64,000 bases of DNA from Paenibacillus sp. FSL H7-0737 (GCF_000758545.1 NZ_CP009279.1:2232001-2296000); one strand, 5' to 3'. Positions 1 to 9,566 are shown, counted from the first letter of the stretch. Numbers and translations: made by a program. The notes: generated by a model not told the origin, from the sequence alone.

Positions 1-567
1 CCTTCTATTCAGCCAGTATTGGCGGAATTGGAGCAAGCTGTAGCAAACGAATTCTCTGTAGAAATTGATTATCGCACACGCCGTGATGATCAACCCAAGA
101 CTAGGGTGATAGATCCCTATGGAATGGTTTACTGGAACAATAAATGGTATATTGTTGCATTTTGCCACCTGAGAAATGAGATTCGCAGCTTTCGGGTAGA
201 ACGGATTTTACAAATCAAGCGTACTCAAAACATATTTAAGCGTTCCGAAGCTTTTTTGGCTCGGGAATTTTTTTTGCAAAATCTATTACCTGATTTAGTC
301 GGCAAGGACGGGTTAATTGCTTTAATTATCGAAGGTAGCTCAGAGGCGTTGGATGACTTATGCCTGCATTGGTTTTTGGGGCATCATCTGAAAGAGCGTA
401 CATCAAATCAAGCAATCTTTTTACTTGAGGAAAAATCAATTCATACCTATGTTCCTAATTTTCTCTTATCCTACGGGAAATCCATTCAAGTAATCGAACC
501 ACAGAGTTTGAAGGAAAAACTAGTTGGTGTTGTGTCGGAGTTAATGGAATATTATCAACTTTATTAG
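1..567 (+). CDS. WYL-domain transcriptional regulator, 3' part (5' end outside window)
   Basis: The frame is open from base 1, so the gene begins upstream; a TTG at 19 is only an internal codon. The visible 188 residues are the C-terminal effector half of a YafY/DeoR-like HTH-WYL regulator. The WYL signature is seen as KWYIVAFCHLRNEIRSFRVE, preceded by the typical IDPYGMVYWNNKWY stretch, and followed by a WCX-like tail. The HTH is not in the window. WYL domains bind small ligands or nucleic acid and control the attached DNA-binding domain; the target here is unknown. A strong terminator follows directly. Family call is firm; function is generic. Confidence 0.8.
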   Translation, partial: PSIQPVLAELEQAVANEFSVEIDYRTRRDDQPKTRVIDPYGMVYWNNKWYIVAFCHLRNEIRSFRVERILQIKRTQNIFKRSEAFLAREFFLQNLLPDLVGKDGLIALIIEGSSEALDDLCLHWFLGHHLKERTSNQAIFLLEEKSIHTYVPNFLLSYGKSIQVIEPQSLKEKLVGVVSELMEYYQLY

Positions 568-601
568 CTTCACTGACAGTGGATGTCAGTGAAGTCATTT
601 T
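568..601 (+). terminator. Rho-independent terminator after the WYL regulator
   Basis: A perfect 11-bp stem, CTTCACTGACA (568-578) with TGTCAGTGAAG (584-594), 5-nt loop, then TCATTTT. It starts on the base after the stop codon. Confidence 0.85.
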
Positions 602-673
602 ATAATGATGATAATCATTGATTACCGATGGTTGGTATCACTTGATGAATTATAAAATAAGGAGAACTTGCAA

Positions 674-1300
674 ATGAATAATACGGTATATCTTTATGTG
701 TTTGACACAATGGCAGACTGGGAAATAGGCTACTTAACTGCCGAACTGAACTCGGGAAGATATTATAAAAAGGGGCTGGCCCCATCAAAAATAGTTACCG
801 TGGGAATTGATAAGACTCCAGTAACTACAATGGGTGGATTGAAAATACGGCCTGACATCAAATTGGATGAGTGCAGCATTGAAAGATCAGATCTATTGAT
901 TTTACCCGGTGGAGATACATGGACAGAAACCATTCACCACCCCCTCTTAAAAATCGCTGAGAGGTGTTTAAGGGAAGGGATATGGGTTGCAGCGATTTGT
1001 GGTGCTACAATGGGACTTGCCCAGACAGGATTGCTGAATTCACGTGGGCATACAAGCAATGATCTGGAATACCTTAAAATGATCTGTCCCACTTATACAG
1101 GAGAAAAGTATTACAAAATGGAGTCTGCTGTAACTGATGGAAAACTGATCACAGCATCTGGAATAGCTCCGTTGGAATTTTCTGCACACATCTTGAAAGC
1201 TTTGGATGTGTTTTCTCCAAAAACATTAGACGCCTGGTATAGCCTGAATAAGACTAGTGATTCTAAATATTACTATGAGTTGATGAATTCAATACAATGA
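674..1300 (+). CDS. DJ-1/PfpI family protein (type 1 glutamine amidotransferase-like)
   Basis: A 208-residue single-domain protein of the DJ-1/ThiJ/PfpI superfamily. It has the strand-loop LLILPGGDTW (about 75-84) and the nucleophile elbow AAICGAT with Cys109, followed by GHTSND. Family members act as proteases, glyoxalases, chaperones or covalent modifiers of small molecules, and the sequence alone does not say which. ATG 674 is chosen because GGAG (661-664) lies 9 nt upstream; an in-frame TTG at 668 is too close to it. It is probably monocistronic between the terminator at 568-601 and the relic region starting near 1340. Confidence 0.85.
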   Translation: MNNTVYLYVFDTMADWEIGYLTAELNSGRYYKKGLAPSKIVTVGIDKTPVTTMGGLKIRPDIKLDECSIERSDLLILPGGDTWTETIHHPLLKIAERCLREGIWVAAICGATMGLAQTGLLNSRGHTSNDLEYLKMICPTYTGEKYYKMESAVTDGKLITASGIAPLEFSAHILKALDVFSPKTLDAWYSLNKTSDSKYYYELMNSIQ

Positions 1301-1368
1301 AGGTATCAGCATTAATATGGACAAAATGCCACATGAGTAACAATATAAATGTTCGTTCAACAGGAATT

Positions 1369-1680
1369 CTAACGGAGTACGATAGTTAAGCATAAAGGGT
1401 TAAGGTACTTAAATCTATCGTTTTTTGAGTGGAACATCTCGTCACTTCCCACGAAAGGAAGAGGGCATCGTGATAGCTCTTTTTGAAGCAGAGCAACGCT
1501 CTTGCTCCGCGACTTATTGAGGCTAACGACAATATCGTCCAGCAGTTTTGGCGTTTGTACTACCGCCGCGATCCGTTCGATGACGTAGCTTTCAGCGTGT
1601 CGTATATTCGATGCGCGACAAGCGTTGCCCCGCACTGAGGGCATCTCATGAGCCCCGTCAGATAGTATGACTTTGCTCCC
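1369..1680 (-). pseudogene. Relic of a large serine recombinase (C-terminal region)
   Basis: Read on the minus strand, about 1645-1666 encodes GLMRCPQCGATLVA, the first half of the recombinase zinc ribbon that typically follows the resolvase domain. Shortly after, another frame encodes RASNIRHAESYVIERI and then VVQTPKLLDDIVVSLNKSRS, the helical segment after the ribbon. The second half of the ribbon is missing and the frame changes, so this is a deleted, frameshifted remnant; the catalytic N-terminal domain is absent. It suggests that an integrated element once occupied the locus. Recognition rests on pattern memory of the family. Confidence 0.65.
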
Positions 1681-1710
1681 TTAAATTTTCAAAAAAAAAT
1701 TTAAGGAGCA
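1674..1710. repeat. Inverted repeat covering a ribosome-binding site
   Basis: TGCTCC-C-TTAAATTT (1674-1688) pairs with AAATTTAAGGAGCA (1697-1710) around an A-rich loop. The right arm contains the AAGGAG that would serve the CD3324-like fragment beginning at 1719, so the hairpin would hide that ribosome site. It may also be a junction scar of the recombinase element on its left. Confidence 0.6.
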
Positions 1711-1718
1711 GAGCTATC

Positions 1719-1868
1719 ATAAAATATGTAAATGCAGATATTATCTTTCCGGAAGAGTTGCTAAAAGAAATTCAGAAGTACATTCATGGCCGCATGGTTT
1801 ATGTCCCGACCCCTGAAAAGTTGCATAAAAAATGGGGATTCACTTGTAAGTCACATCAAGCTTTCTGA
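1719..1868 (+). pseudogene. Truncated CD3324-like small protein
   Basis: Codons from ATA 1719 read KYVNADIIFPEELLKEIQKY followed by IHGRMVYVPTPEKLHKKWG, which closely resembles the N-terminal half of the CD3324 family of small Firmicutes proteins (usually about 85-90 residues). The expected ATG is ATA here. The similarity stops abruptly after KKWG, where a terminator-like hairpin is spliced in and the frame ends (TGA 1866-1868). Both the lost start and the truncation argue for a decayed gene. AAGGAG at 1703-1708 is well placed for the original start. Confidence 0.6.
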
Positions 1869-1881
1869 TGTGGCTTTTTGT
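1852..1881 (+). terminator. Terminator-like hairpin inside the CD3324-like relic
   Basis: CACATCA, loop AGCTTTC, TGATGTG, then GCTTTTTG. It sits exactly where the CD3324 similarity ends. Confidence 0.55.
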
Positions 1882-1963
1882 GTAGAATTTGATTTTAAAT
1901 CAAATTCAGTATATTTTCAATCAGCACCTTTTGATACCATAAAAGTAAAGGGGGAGAGGTTAT

Positions 1964-2938
1964 ATGGATAAAAAGATTAAACTACTATACACACAAGATA
2001 TTTTGAGACAGTCCGCGCAATGTTTTGGAATACGTGAAGACTCAATTTTCGAATTAAATGGGTTTCAAAATTTCGTTTATTCCGGGGTAGTTGGAGATCG
2101 AGAAGTTATTTTAAGAATTGCCCATGTCACACATCGGAATGAATTATTAACAAGAGCGGAACTAGATTTTATCATGTTCCTGGCCGATCGCGGAATGAAA
2201 GTAGCGAAGCCCATTCAGTCTTTATCAGGGGATCTTATTCATATAATTGACGAGTCCTTTGTTGTGACAGCTTTTGAGAAAGCACCCGGCAGAAATGCAG
2301 TAATAGCCGAGGAGAGCAATACGTTTTATGAGAATATCGGTCAAATGGTCGGGAAAATACATAAGTTTTCACTTAATTATTCGTCGCAACATTCACGCTA
2401 TGAATGGAATGATAATGCCCTATTAGCCTCATTTAAGAAATATTGTCCGTTAGAATTACACGATAACTTTGATCGTTTAATTACTGAAGTTAGCGCTCTA
2501 CCCAAGGAAAAAGATACGTACGGTCTTATTCATGGGGATATCAGCCCTGGCAATTATCTTAATGATGGGGACAAAGCCTTTATTATTGACTATGATGACG
2601 CGGAATATAGCTGGTTTGTTTCTGATATTGCTACACCATTATTTTATGAAATCCCTATTCCGTGGGTTGTGTCTGGAGATGTAAGGAAGGAGATTGCAAA
2701 GCGTTACTATTGCAACTTCTTAAACGGCTATTGTAAGGAAAATACTGTGAGTCAAGATTGGTTAAACAAAATCCCATTATTTATTAATTTAAGGCAAGCT
2801 AGAGTTTTAGCCGCGCTCTATAGAAGCAGAGATTTTAACGCTCCGGATTGGAGCGAATGGGATGAGCAAGCCCGACGCTTCTACTATGAAAATTTGTTAA
2901 ATAACACTCCCTATATTGATATGGACTTTTTGCGTTAA
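1964..2938 (+). CDS. APH/phosphotransferase-family kinase
   Basis: A 324-residue protein kinase-like fold enzyme. The catalytic loop is LIHGDISPGN (H190, D192) and the metal-binding motif is IIDYDDAE (D209), as in the APH/CotS/homoserine-kinase-II group. The N-lobe strand GVVGDREVILRIAHV is also visible. These enzymes phosphorylate small metabolites or aminoglycosides; nothing here identifies the acceptor, and antibiotic resistance should not be assumed. ATG 1964 follows AAGGGGGAGAGG (1948-1959). It is monocistronic, with a terminator at 2973-3000. Confidence 0.85.
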   Translation: MDKKIKLLYTQDILRQSAQCFGIREDSIFELNGFQNFVYSGVVGDREVILRIAHVTHRNELLTRAELDFIMFLADRGMKVAKPIQSLSGDLIHIIDESFVVTAFEKAPGRNAVIAEESNTFYENIGQMVGKIHKFSLNYSSQHSRYEWNDNALLASFKKYCPLELHDNFDRLITEVSALPKEKDTYGLIHGDISPGNYLNDGDKAFIIDYDDAEYSWFVSDIATPLFYEIPIPWVVSGDVRKEIAKRYYCNFLNGYCKENTVSQDWLNKIPLFINLRQARVLAALYRSRDFNAPDWSEWDEQARRFYYENLLNNTPYIDMDFLR

Positions 2939-2972
2939 CCGGGTACGATACTTTAACAAAGCCAGAAAAGGA

Positions 2973-3000
2973 AGGGCCATCCCACAAAGGATGGCCTTTA
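2973..3000 (+). terminator. Terminator of the phosphotransferase gene
   Basis: GGCCATCC (2975-2982), loop CACAAA, GGATGGCC (2989-2996), then TTTA. Confidence 0.75.
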
Positions 3001-3059
3001 AACTTGCAGTTACAGACAGCGCGGAACCTTATCACAAGTAGCGGCAAGTTTTATAGGTG

Positions 3060-3085
3060 AAATAAAATATCCCCTCGAAAAGGGG
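3060..3085 (-). terminator. Likely terminator of the GNAT gene
   Basis: On the minus strand, CCCCT-TTTCG-AGGGG is followed by ATATTTTATTT. It lies about 75 nt beyond the stop codon of the acetyltransferase. The stem is short (5 bp), so confidence is moderate. Confidence 0.5.
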
Positions 3086-3159
3086 CTTGGTTCTAGGTCA
3101 CAAATGTGATGTATGGACTCGAAATTGCTCAAACCGATTTTAAGAAAAGCTTGTTTTCG

Positions 3160-3699
3160 TTATTTCTGATATTCGTTTCGCAGGATACTCATTAGAATAC
3201 GATCATACTTCTGCCCGTCTCTTAGTACAGATTCCCGCATCGTGCCTTCAACTTGGAATCCGACTTTTTGATAGGCATGGATTGCACTATTATTGTAACT
3301 GATGACATCGAGTCCGATTCGATGTAAGTTCAGTTCACAGAATCCATACCTTAGAATCAAACGCAACGCATCAGTGCCGTAGCCTTTGCCCCGAAAGTTT
3401 GGATCGCCAATGCCAATTGCCATTTTTCCACATTGATTGTTCCATTCGATGCTAAACAGAGCAACAAATCCAATAAGTATATCGCTTTCGATAGTTCGCA
3501 AATGAAATTCCATACTTTTTGTACTATTGTTGTTCGATTTCTCGAATGATTCAATAGAATCCGGCATGACGAAGTCAGTATCCAAGTTCCTTAGATATTC
3601 CGCATCTTCACTCCATAACGCCAAGGTTGTGGCATCTTCAGGGCGGGATGCGCATAAACGAACTAATTGCCCAGAGAAAAGTGATTTGTTAATTGACAC
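3160..3699 (-). CDS. GNAT family N-acetyltransferase (RimJ/RimL-like)
   Basis: 179 residues with the GNAT acetyl-CoA-binding motif A, GIGDPNFRGKGYGTDALRLI (about 97-116), and the later NLHRIGLDVISYNNSAIHAY and YQKVGFQVEGTMRES segments typical of the RimJ/RimL or Acetyltransf_3 subgroup. These acetylate protein N-termini, polyamines or small amines; the substrate is not evident. The start is GTG 3699, with GGGGGA at 3707-3712 as ribosome site. It is convergent with the kinase gene and divergent from the ketopantoate-reductase relic. Confidence 0.85.
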   Translation of the reverse strand: MSINKSLFSGQLVRLCASRPEDATTLALWSEDAEYLRNLDTDFVMPDSIESFEKSNNNSTKSMEFHLRTIESDILIGFVALFSIEWNNQCGKMAIGIGDPNFRGKGYGTDALRLILRYGFCELNLHRIGLDVISYNNSAIHAYQKVGFQVEGTMRESVLRDGQKYDRILMSILRNEYQK

Positions 3700-3868
3700 T
3701 GTAATCCCCCATATCTTGCAAACGGGGACGTGTTCATTAATGCCCCCTGTTTACAGTTGAAATTTGAACCGTAGAGAAATCAGGGTGACAATCATTGGCA
3801 CACACTCCTTTATTATTGTAAGGATATTTTACTTAAACTTACCCTAAAAAGATAGTCCAACAAGCGCA

Positions 3869-4471
3869 ATGTCTAGTAATTCAATTGGATTTTCTTCGTG
3901 GCTGGATATCGTAGGGGATAGACTTTTACCAGCTATTCCTGGCTTCGGTGGACAGATTAAAGATGAAGTATTGCATGCTCGATTTCTACCAAAGATTATA
4001 GCGGCAACTGCATTTGGAGAAATTAATGGTGTAGTGACAGAACGCATAGAAAACCTCGCAAAATTATTTAAATTAGCAAAGCTTCCCTACGTTATTAAAA
4101 AGGATATGCAGTCGTATCTAATCACACATTCCGTATCAGACATTGCCATGTTGAGCATTTTGCATTCTGAGAATAAGATCATTGACAAAGAAACAGCCAG
4201 AACCAGAAAGACGGCACGCAAAATAACAGTCACTTTAGAAGCGTATCTAAGGGCAATACAAAAAGCAGGTGTTTCAATTGACCCACCAATGCTTAAAAAG
4301 GTGCTTAAATTTCCAAACTTATTGTTGGATCTTTTCTTTATGACATGGCTACGAACTAAAATGGTTAGGGATATGATGCTGCCGGATTATGCGAATAATG
4401 CTAACAATGAGATCGTGCAGCTGAGTAATGATTTAATGAAATTTTTAAGTCAAAATGATATCAAATCTTAA
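3869..4471 (+). pseudogene. Ketopantoate reductase-like protein lacking its NAD(P) domain
   Basis: The 200 residues match the C-terminal part of the ApbA/PanE family: IPGFGGQIKDEVLHARFLPK, then TAFGEINGVVTERIENLAKL, then a helical C-domain. The N-terminal Rossmann part with its GxGxxG loop, normally about 100 residues, is missing: the frame closes with TAA about 25 bases upstream of ATG 3869, and no matching sequence is seen before that. The remaining frame is intact, so it is either a 5'-truncated relic or a stand-alone helical domain. No good ribosome site was found at ATG 3869, which favours the relic. Confidence 0.65.
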
Positions 4472-4511
4472 ATACATGTTCAGTAATTTTTTTCACGAAA
4501 CCTTACAAAAG

Positions 4512-4573
4512 TGTTAGGTAATTGTCATCTAGATCAATGAAATGTCATCTAGATCAATGGCATCAACCTAACA
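4512..4573. promoter_or_regulatory. Nested direct and inverted repeats upstream of the esterase gene
   Basis: Two identical 17-bp copies of TGTCATCTAGATCAATG (4523-4539 and 4543-4559) lie 20 bp apart, two helical turns. They are enclosed by a perfect 8-bp inverted repeat, TGTTAGGT (4512-4519) and ACCTAACA (4566-4573). The block ends about 50 nt before the start codon at 4625. The arrangement looks like an operator with repeated sites on one DNA face; the binding protein is unknown. Confidence 0.55.
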
Positions 4574-4624
4574 GCTCCTCTATACTAATCCATTGAGAGG
4601 ATTAATTTTAAGGGGGAGTTGGTC

Positions 4625-6130
4625 GTGAGGTTTTTTGAAATGCTGCTATTCTTTTCAAGTGCTAGTTTTTTTGGACTCCTGTTCATTTTAAATCAACGTA
4701 TTCGAAGATCTGCTATGCTCCTGACAAGCGGAGCAGGCTACATTTTTTTAGTGATACATTTACTTGTCGAAGGATACAGGGTTCAGCTTGTATTTTTATA
4801 CGGATTTACAATCCTGATGCTTATGCTTTCACTTATAGACGTTTTTAGAACGCGGAAAGTCGCTCGGACTGCTTCGCGAATTCGTAGGGTGCTGGGCCGC
4901 CTTTTTATCGTGTTTGGGCTAATCGCAACGGGGTGCTTCCTATATGTGTTTCCTGTATTCGACTTTCCGGCGCCAACCGGCGAGTTGCAGGTAGGCACGC
5001 AAATCTTTCATTTCATAGACCAAAACCGTGAGGAAACATTTAGCAAAACCGCGACAGGCAAGAGAGAATTGATGGTTCAGGTATGGTATCCGGCTCAAGA
5101 TGGCACTGGCAAGTACGCTCCCTTTATTCCAGATACCCAGATTTTACGTTATATGGCCACGAACTATGGCCTTCCCCAGTTTACTTTACAACACCTAAAG
5201 TACGTATCCAGTCATTCTTATTCGGGGGCTGAAGTCTCTTCTGCACAGATTTCATACCCACTGATCCTTGCGAATCCCGGCTTCGGCTCTTCCAGGTTCC
5301 TCCACACGGCGCAAGCTGAATATCTCGCGAGTCACGGATATATCGTGGCAGTGATTGACCACACCTATAATACATTTGCAACCGAGTTTCCGGACGGTCG
5401 AATCACGACCAGCACAACCAACGATTTATTCTCGCCTGACCATGATTACCAGACGGAAAGAGGTAATCGCGACAAGTTGGGTAAAGTTTTAACCGACGAT
5501 GTGGCGTTTGTGCTGGACCAATTCGAGCTCATCCAATCGGGGAAGATTCCAAGTCATCTAAAAGGGAGAGTTGATCTCGGTAATGTCGGAGTGTTCGGTC
5601 ATTCCATCGGTGGAGCGACGGCCTATGACGCTTCTTACGATCCGCGAATCGCGGTTGGAATAGACTTTGATGGAGGGCTTTATCGATTGCGTGACAGAGA
5701 GGGTCTGCGTAAGCCGTTTTTGTTCATCCACTCGGAAAGCGAATTTGAAAAATTAAAAATGGTGATGGATAACCGGGTCTACACGGATTCAGAGCTTAAC
5801 CGTATGGGCTCAACAAGAGAGTGGGAGGATAAAGTAACGGAAGATAAAAAGTTGGAGCTTGAACGGATGCGCCAAACAGTCGACGTAGGGGGACAAGTCC
5901 TCTATATCGAAAATACGGAGCATTTGAATTTTACCGACGTACAGTTCATTACTCCGATATTCAAAATACTGGGCATTACCGGAAAGATTGCTCCTGAAAG
6001 AGCAAACTCCGTTATCAATGCCTATATGCTGGATTTCTTCGATATGTATCTGAAAAATCAAGGCGGAATCTTAATGAAAGGACCGAATAGTCGCTTTCCG
6101 GAGGTAAAGTTCGTAACCTCACTATTATAA
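4625..6130 (+). CDS. Membrane-anchored PAF-acetylhydrolase-like alpha/beta hydrolase
   Basis: About 501 residues. The first 115 form four hydrophobic segments; the rest is an alpha/beta-hydrolase of the platelet-activating-factor acetylhydrolase/dienelactone hydrolase type. Visible are the oxyanion region NPGFGSSRFL, the nucleophile elbow VFGHSIGGAT (Ser327), the acidic region AVGIDFDGG and the catalytic His in ENTEHLNF (about 432). It probably cleaves short-chain or oxidised esters at the membrane. GTG 4625 is preferred because AGGGGGAG (4611-4618) is 6 nt upstream, whereas TTG 4619 abuts it. It stands alone, with a repeat-rich control region in front. Confidence 0.82.
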   Translation: MRFFEMLLFFSSASFFGLLFILNQRIRRSAMLLTSGAGYIFLVIHLLVEGYRVQLVFLYGFTILMLMLSLIDVFRTRKVARTASRIRRVLGRLFIVFGLIATGCFLYVFPVFDFPAPTGELQVGTQIFHFIDQNREETFSKTATGKRELMVQVWYPAQDGTGKYAPFIPDTQILRYMATNYGLPQFTLQHLKYVSSHSYSGAEVSSAQISYPLILANPGFGSSRFLHTAQAEYLASHGYIVAVIDHTYNTFATEFPDGRITTSTTNDLFSPDHDYQTERGNRDKLGKVLTDDVAFVLDQFELIQSGKIPSHLKGRVDLGNVGVFGHSIGGATAYDASYDPRIAVGIDFDGGLYRLRDREGLRKPFLFIHSESEFEKLKMVMDNRVYTDSELNRMGSTREWEDKVTEDKKLELERMRQTVDVGGQVLYIENTEHLNFTDVQFITPIFKILGITGKIAPERANSVINAYMLDFFDMYLKNQGGILMKGPNSRFPEVKFVTSLL

Positions 6131-6160
6131 ATTACGTAACAGGCTACCGATTTTGATAAG

Positions 6161-6222
6161 CTCCTCTTCAAGTAGACAGGGGTTTAATTAATAACCGTTA
6201 CTTGAAGGGGAGTTATTATTTT
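6161..6222 (+). terminator. Long-loop terminator of the esterase gene
   Basis: CTCCTCTTCAAGTA (6161-6174) pairs with TACTTGAAGGGGAG (6199-6212) around a 24-nt loop, with one G-T pair, then TTATTATTTT. Confidence 0.65.
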
Positions 6223-6348
6223 GTCTAAGAAGAATGAATACAAGATCTTTTGGATAATCAATGGATACTCGTAATTGAGCGTATGATTTCATCTTTGAAA
6301 TGGCTCTTGGCTTCTATTTGAGCTCACTGGCCTTCTAGAATTCATAGA

Positions 6349-7101
6349 TTATATAATATAGGGATTAGCTTCGATTGTTTCCGCTTTGGCAACGGCTTCC
6401 TCCAATGTCATGCCAGTAAAATTCTGCGCATGGAGGAATCGTCCGCTCTTCTTGTCATCCACAAAAGCACCTACCGCGATTCCGGGAATAACGTTCTCCA
6501 CTGCTCCAGGTGCGTTTGGGCCTCCTAGATCGGTTCTGCACCACCCTGGATCCGTAATATTAATCAAAACGTTGGTGCCTTCCAGCCTCGATGCCAAATC
6601 CTTCGTAAATTTATCAAGGGCTGCTTTGCTTGCTGCATATCCTGCCTGCTCTGGTTCATTCTTAATTCCGCTTGTTGTATTGATGACACGTCCGAAGCCC
6701 CGTTCAATCATCTTAGGAATCAATCGGTGGCAAATCGTCGCAATGGAAATGAAATTAATTCGGAAGCTCATATCGAAGTCTTCCACAGGAGTTTGCCAGT
6801 AATCTCTTCTGTAAGCGATTTGCACGGCTGCATTGTTGAAAATAATATCAACAGGGATTTCTTTAGCTTCAATGTCATCTAGCATGGCAACTACTTCTTC
6901 GTGATTGGCAAGCTCGGCTTGTACGCAATATGCATCAACACCAAGCGCTTGTACCTCTTCCTTCACTTTCTTGGTATGTTCTAAGTTTCGACTATGTAGA
7001 ATAAGGTTACACCCTTGCTTGGCCATGAAAATCGCTGTCTCATAACCGACGCCTCTGCTTGCCCCCGTAATAAGTGCCCATCGTCCTTGTACGTTTACCA
7101 T
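6349..7101 (-). CDS. Short-chain dehydrogenase/reductase
   Basis: A 250-residue classical SDR: nucleotide-binding ITGASRGVG (about 12-20), NNAAV (about 89-93), catalytic Ser in INTTSG and the YAASK active-site motif. The HSRN after beta-2 favours NADPH. The substrate is unknown. ATG 7101 has GGAGGGC just upstream on the minus strand. Its neighbours are other redox genes (dehydrogenase stub, aldo/keto reductase) and an AraC regulator, suggesting a carbonyl-detoxification neighbourhood. Confidence 0.88.
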   Translation of the reverse strand: MVNVQGRWALITGASRGVGYETAIFMAKQGCNLILHSRNLEHTKKVKEEVQALGVDAYCVQAELANHEEVVAMLDDIEAKEIPVDIIFNNAAVQIAYRRDYWQTPVEDFDMSFRINFISIATICHRLIPKMIERGFGRVINTTSGIKNEPEQAGYAASKAALDKFTKDLASRLEGTNVLINITDPGWCRTDLGGPNAPGAVENVIPGIAVGAFVDDKKSGRFLHAQNFTGMTLEEAVAKAETIEANPYII

Positions 7102-7158
7102 AATAAGCCCTCCTTGTAATCAGTAGTTAATTTGCTAATGCTATCAGAATAAAGATAG

Positions 7159-7183
7159 ATTATATCCTATTTTACACTGTAAA
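7159..7183 (-). promoter_or_regulatory. Promoter and palindrome of the SDR gene
   Basis: On the minus strand a TATAAT box (7159-7164) lies directly downstream of a perfect palindrome, TTTACACTGTAAA (7171-7183). The palindrome falls in the expected -35/spacer region, so a repressor bound there would block transcription. Confidence 0.5.
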
Positions 7184-7202
7184 TAATAAATTTGATAGCA
7201 GA

Positions 7203-7246
7203 TTGTTAGTTATTATAATGTTGTTATTACATAATAAAACTAACAA
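7203..7246. promoter_or_regulatory. 9-bp inverted repeat before the dehydrogenase stub
   Basis: TTGTTAGTT (7203-7211) and AACTAACAA (7238-7246) are perfect inverted repeats in AT-rich DNA between the divergent SDR and the dehydrogenase stub. It looks like an operator; the binding protein is unknown. Confidence 0.4.
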
Positions 7247-7275
7247 AATAATTGAACTACTTAATGGAGGGGCAT

Positions 7276-7395
7276 ATGAAACAAATTAGAGTCTTTGGAC
7301 CGCAGAATTTCAGAGTCGCAACGACGGAAGTTCCGTTATTGGCACCCTACGAGGTATTGATCGACCTGCAAACTTGCGGCATCTGGCTGTCGTGA
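7276..7395 (+). pseudogene. N-terminal stub of a zinc-type alcohol dehydrogenase
   Basis: Starting with a good ribosome site (TGGAGGGG, 7265-7272) and ATG, the frame reads MKQIRVFGPQNFRV and later YEVLIDLQTCGI, the opening of an MDR dehydrogenase up to its first zinc-ligand Cys. It then changes to WLS and stops. The rest of the roughly 340-residue protein is gone, so a deletion removed most of the gene. Confidence 0.6.
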
Positions 7396-7501
7396 TGACC
7401 GGCTGCCTACTAGTCTTACTAAGTTATCGTTTCTTACAGTTAGCTATGCTCGCCCTTATTTGGGTCAGTTACTATTTAAGATTAGGCTTTATCTAAACGT
7501 G

Positions 7502-8395
7502 TTATGCCTTCAGACGCTTTACATCCTGTTTAGGAGGAAAACCAAACATGCGGGAATACTCACGGCTAAATTGCGAAGGACTTTCATAGCCTACTCGAAA
7601 TGCCACATCTGTGGCATCTGCTGACTCGGTTAGTAATAACCGGCGGGCTTCCTGAAGTCTCAGATGTTTTTGGAACTGAATAGGGCTCATTGCAGTTACT
7701 TCTTTAAAGTACCGATGAAACGAAGAAACACTCATATTCGCTATTTCGGCAAGCTCCTCAATCTTAAAAGAACTAGCATAGTTATTCATGATATGTTCAA
7801 TAACATCTTTGATTAGATGAGTTGAGCTTCCTTCCATTACAATATGCTCCAATGCAATCCCATTTTGCCCTTGTAGCACCCGATAAAGAATCTCTTTTGT
7901 AAATAATGGAGCTAACACTGGAATGTCTTTAGGCTGATCTAACAATCGAGCTAACCGTAGGACCGCATCCATTAAGGAAGACTCCATCTGGCTAACAAAC
8001 ATAGCTCGCTTAGGATTTTCTTTAGCGTAAATTCGAACTTCAGATTCCTGTAAAACCTCTAAAATTTGACTTGTTGTAAATTCAAGCTTGAACCCTAAGT
8101 ATGGAACATCGGAAGTGGCTTCAGTGACTTGGGCGGTAACTGGCAGGTGAACGGATGCAATGAGGTAATCGGAGGGGGTGTATCTAAAACGCTCCTGTGC
8201 CAGCCATACCTCCTTAGCCCCTTGTACCACCAAACATAAGGAAGGTTTGTAAACTCCATGCTTTGGTATGGACGCATTCGAGTCACGCATGAAAAATAAA
8301 GAGGGAATAGCAGTTTGGTGAACACCATCTTTTTCTGTGTAATGGTCAATGATTTTTACGAGTTCATTCTGCTGTTTAGTGATTATTTCAGGCAT
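7502..8395 (-). CDS. AraC family transcriptional regulator
   Basis: 297 residues. The N-terminal half matches the AraC_N cupin-type domain (KPSLCLVVQGAKEVW, then PSDYLIASVHLPVTAQV). The C-terminal half is the double-HTH AraC domain (FKIEELAEIANMSVSSFHRY, then DVAFRVGYESPSQFSREYSR). It is divergent from the aldo/keto reductase at 8593, the usual arrangement of this family with the oxidoreductase it controls; the ligand is unknown. Start ATG 8395. Confidence 0.88.
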   Translation of the reverse strand: MPEIITKQQNELVKIIDHYTEKDGVHQTAIPSLFFMRDSNASIPKHGVYKPSLCLVVQGAKEVWLAQERFRYTPSDYLIASVHLPVTAQVTEATSDVPYLGFKLEFTTSQILEVLQESEVRIYAKENPKRAMFVSQMESSLMDAVLRLARLLDQPKDIPVLAPLFTKEILYRVLQGQNGIALEHIVMEGSSTHLIKDVIEHIMNNYASSFKIEELAEIANMSVSSFHRYFKEVTAMSPIQFQKHLRLQEARRLLLTESADATDVAFRVGYESPSQFSREYSRMFGFPPKQDVKRLKA

Positions 8396-8478
8396 TTGAT
8401 CCTCTCATTTCGTTATCTCTTTATAGTCTGATTATAGTCTATATTCATCCCTTACATAAGTGTTAGTGAGAGGATTAG

Positions 8479-9444
<966 letters not shown>

Positions 9445-9566
9445 CATATTTTCGAATGAACTACTTTGTAATTACTCCAATCTTATGAGATAATAGAGTT
9501 TTTCCGTTGATTCTATTTTTCATGGCATAACGTGATATGCCTGATCAAATATTGGAGGTAGGCTTG

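Noticed and set aside
1786..1971. A 61-codon frame before the phosphotransferase gene
   Set aside because: It is out of phase with the CD3324-like relic and continues through a terminator-like hairpin; no family match.
1964..2938. Aminoglycoside resistance gene
   Set aside because: Only the general APH/CotS fold motifs are visible; no specific resistance subfamily can be claimed.
3700..3868. A second gene between the GNAT gene and the ketopantoate-reductase remnant
   Set aside because: No frame with start, ribosome site and plausible protein sequence was found.
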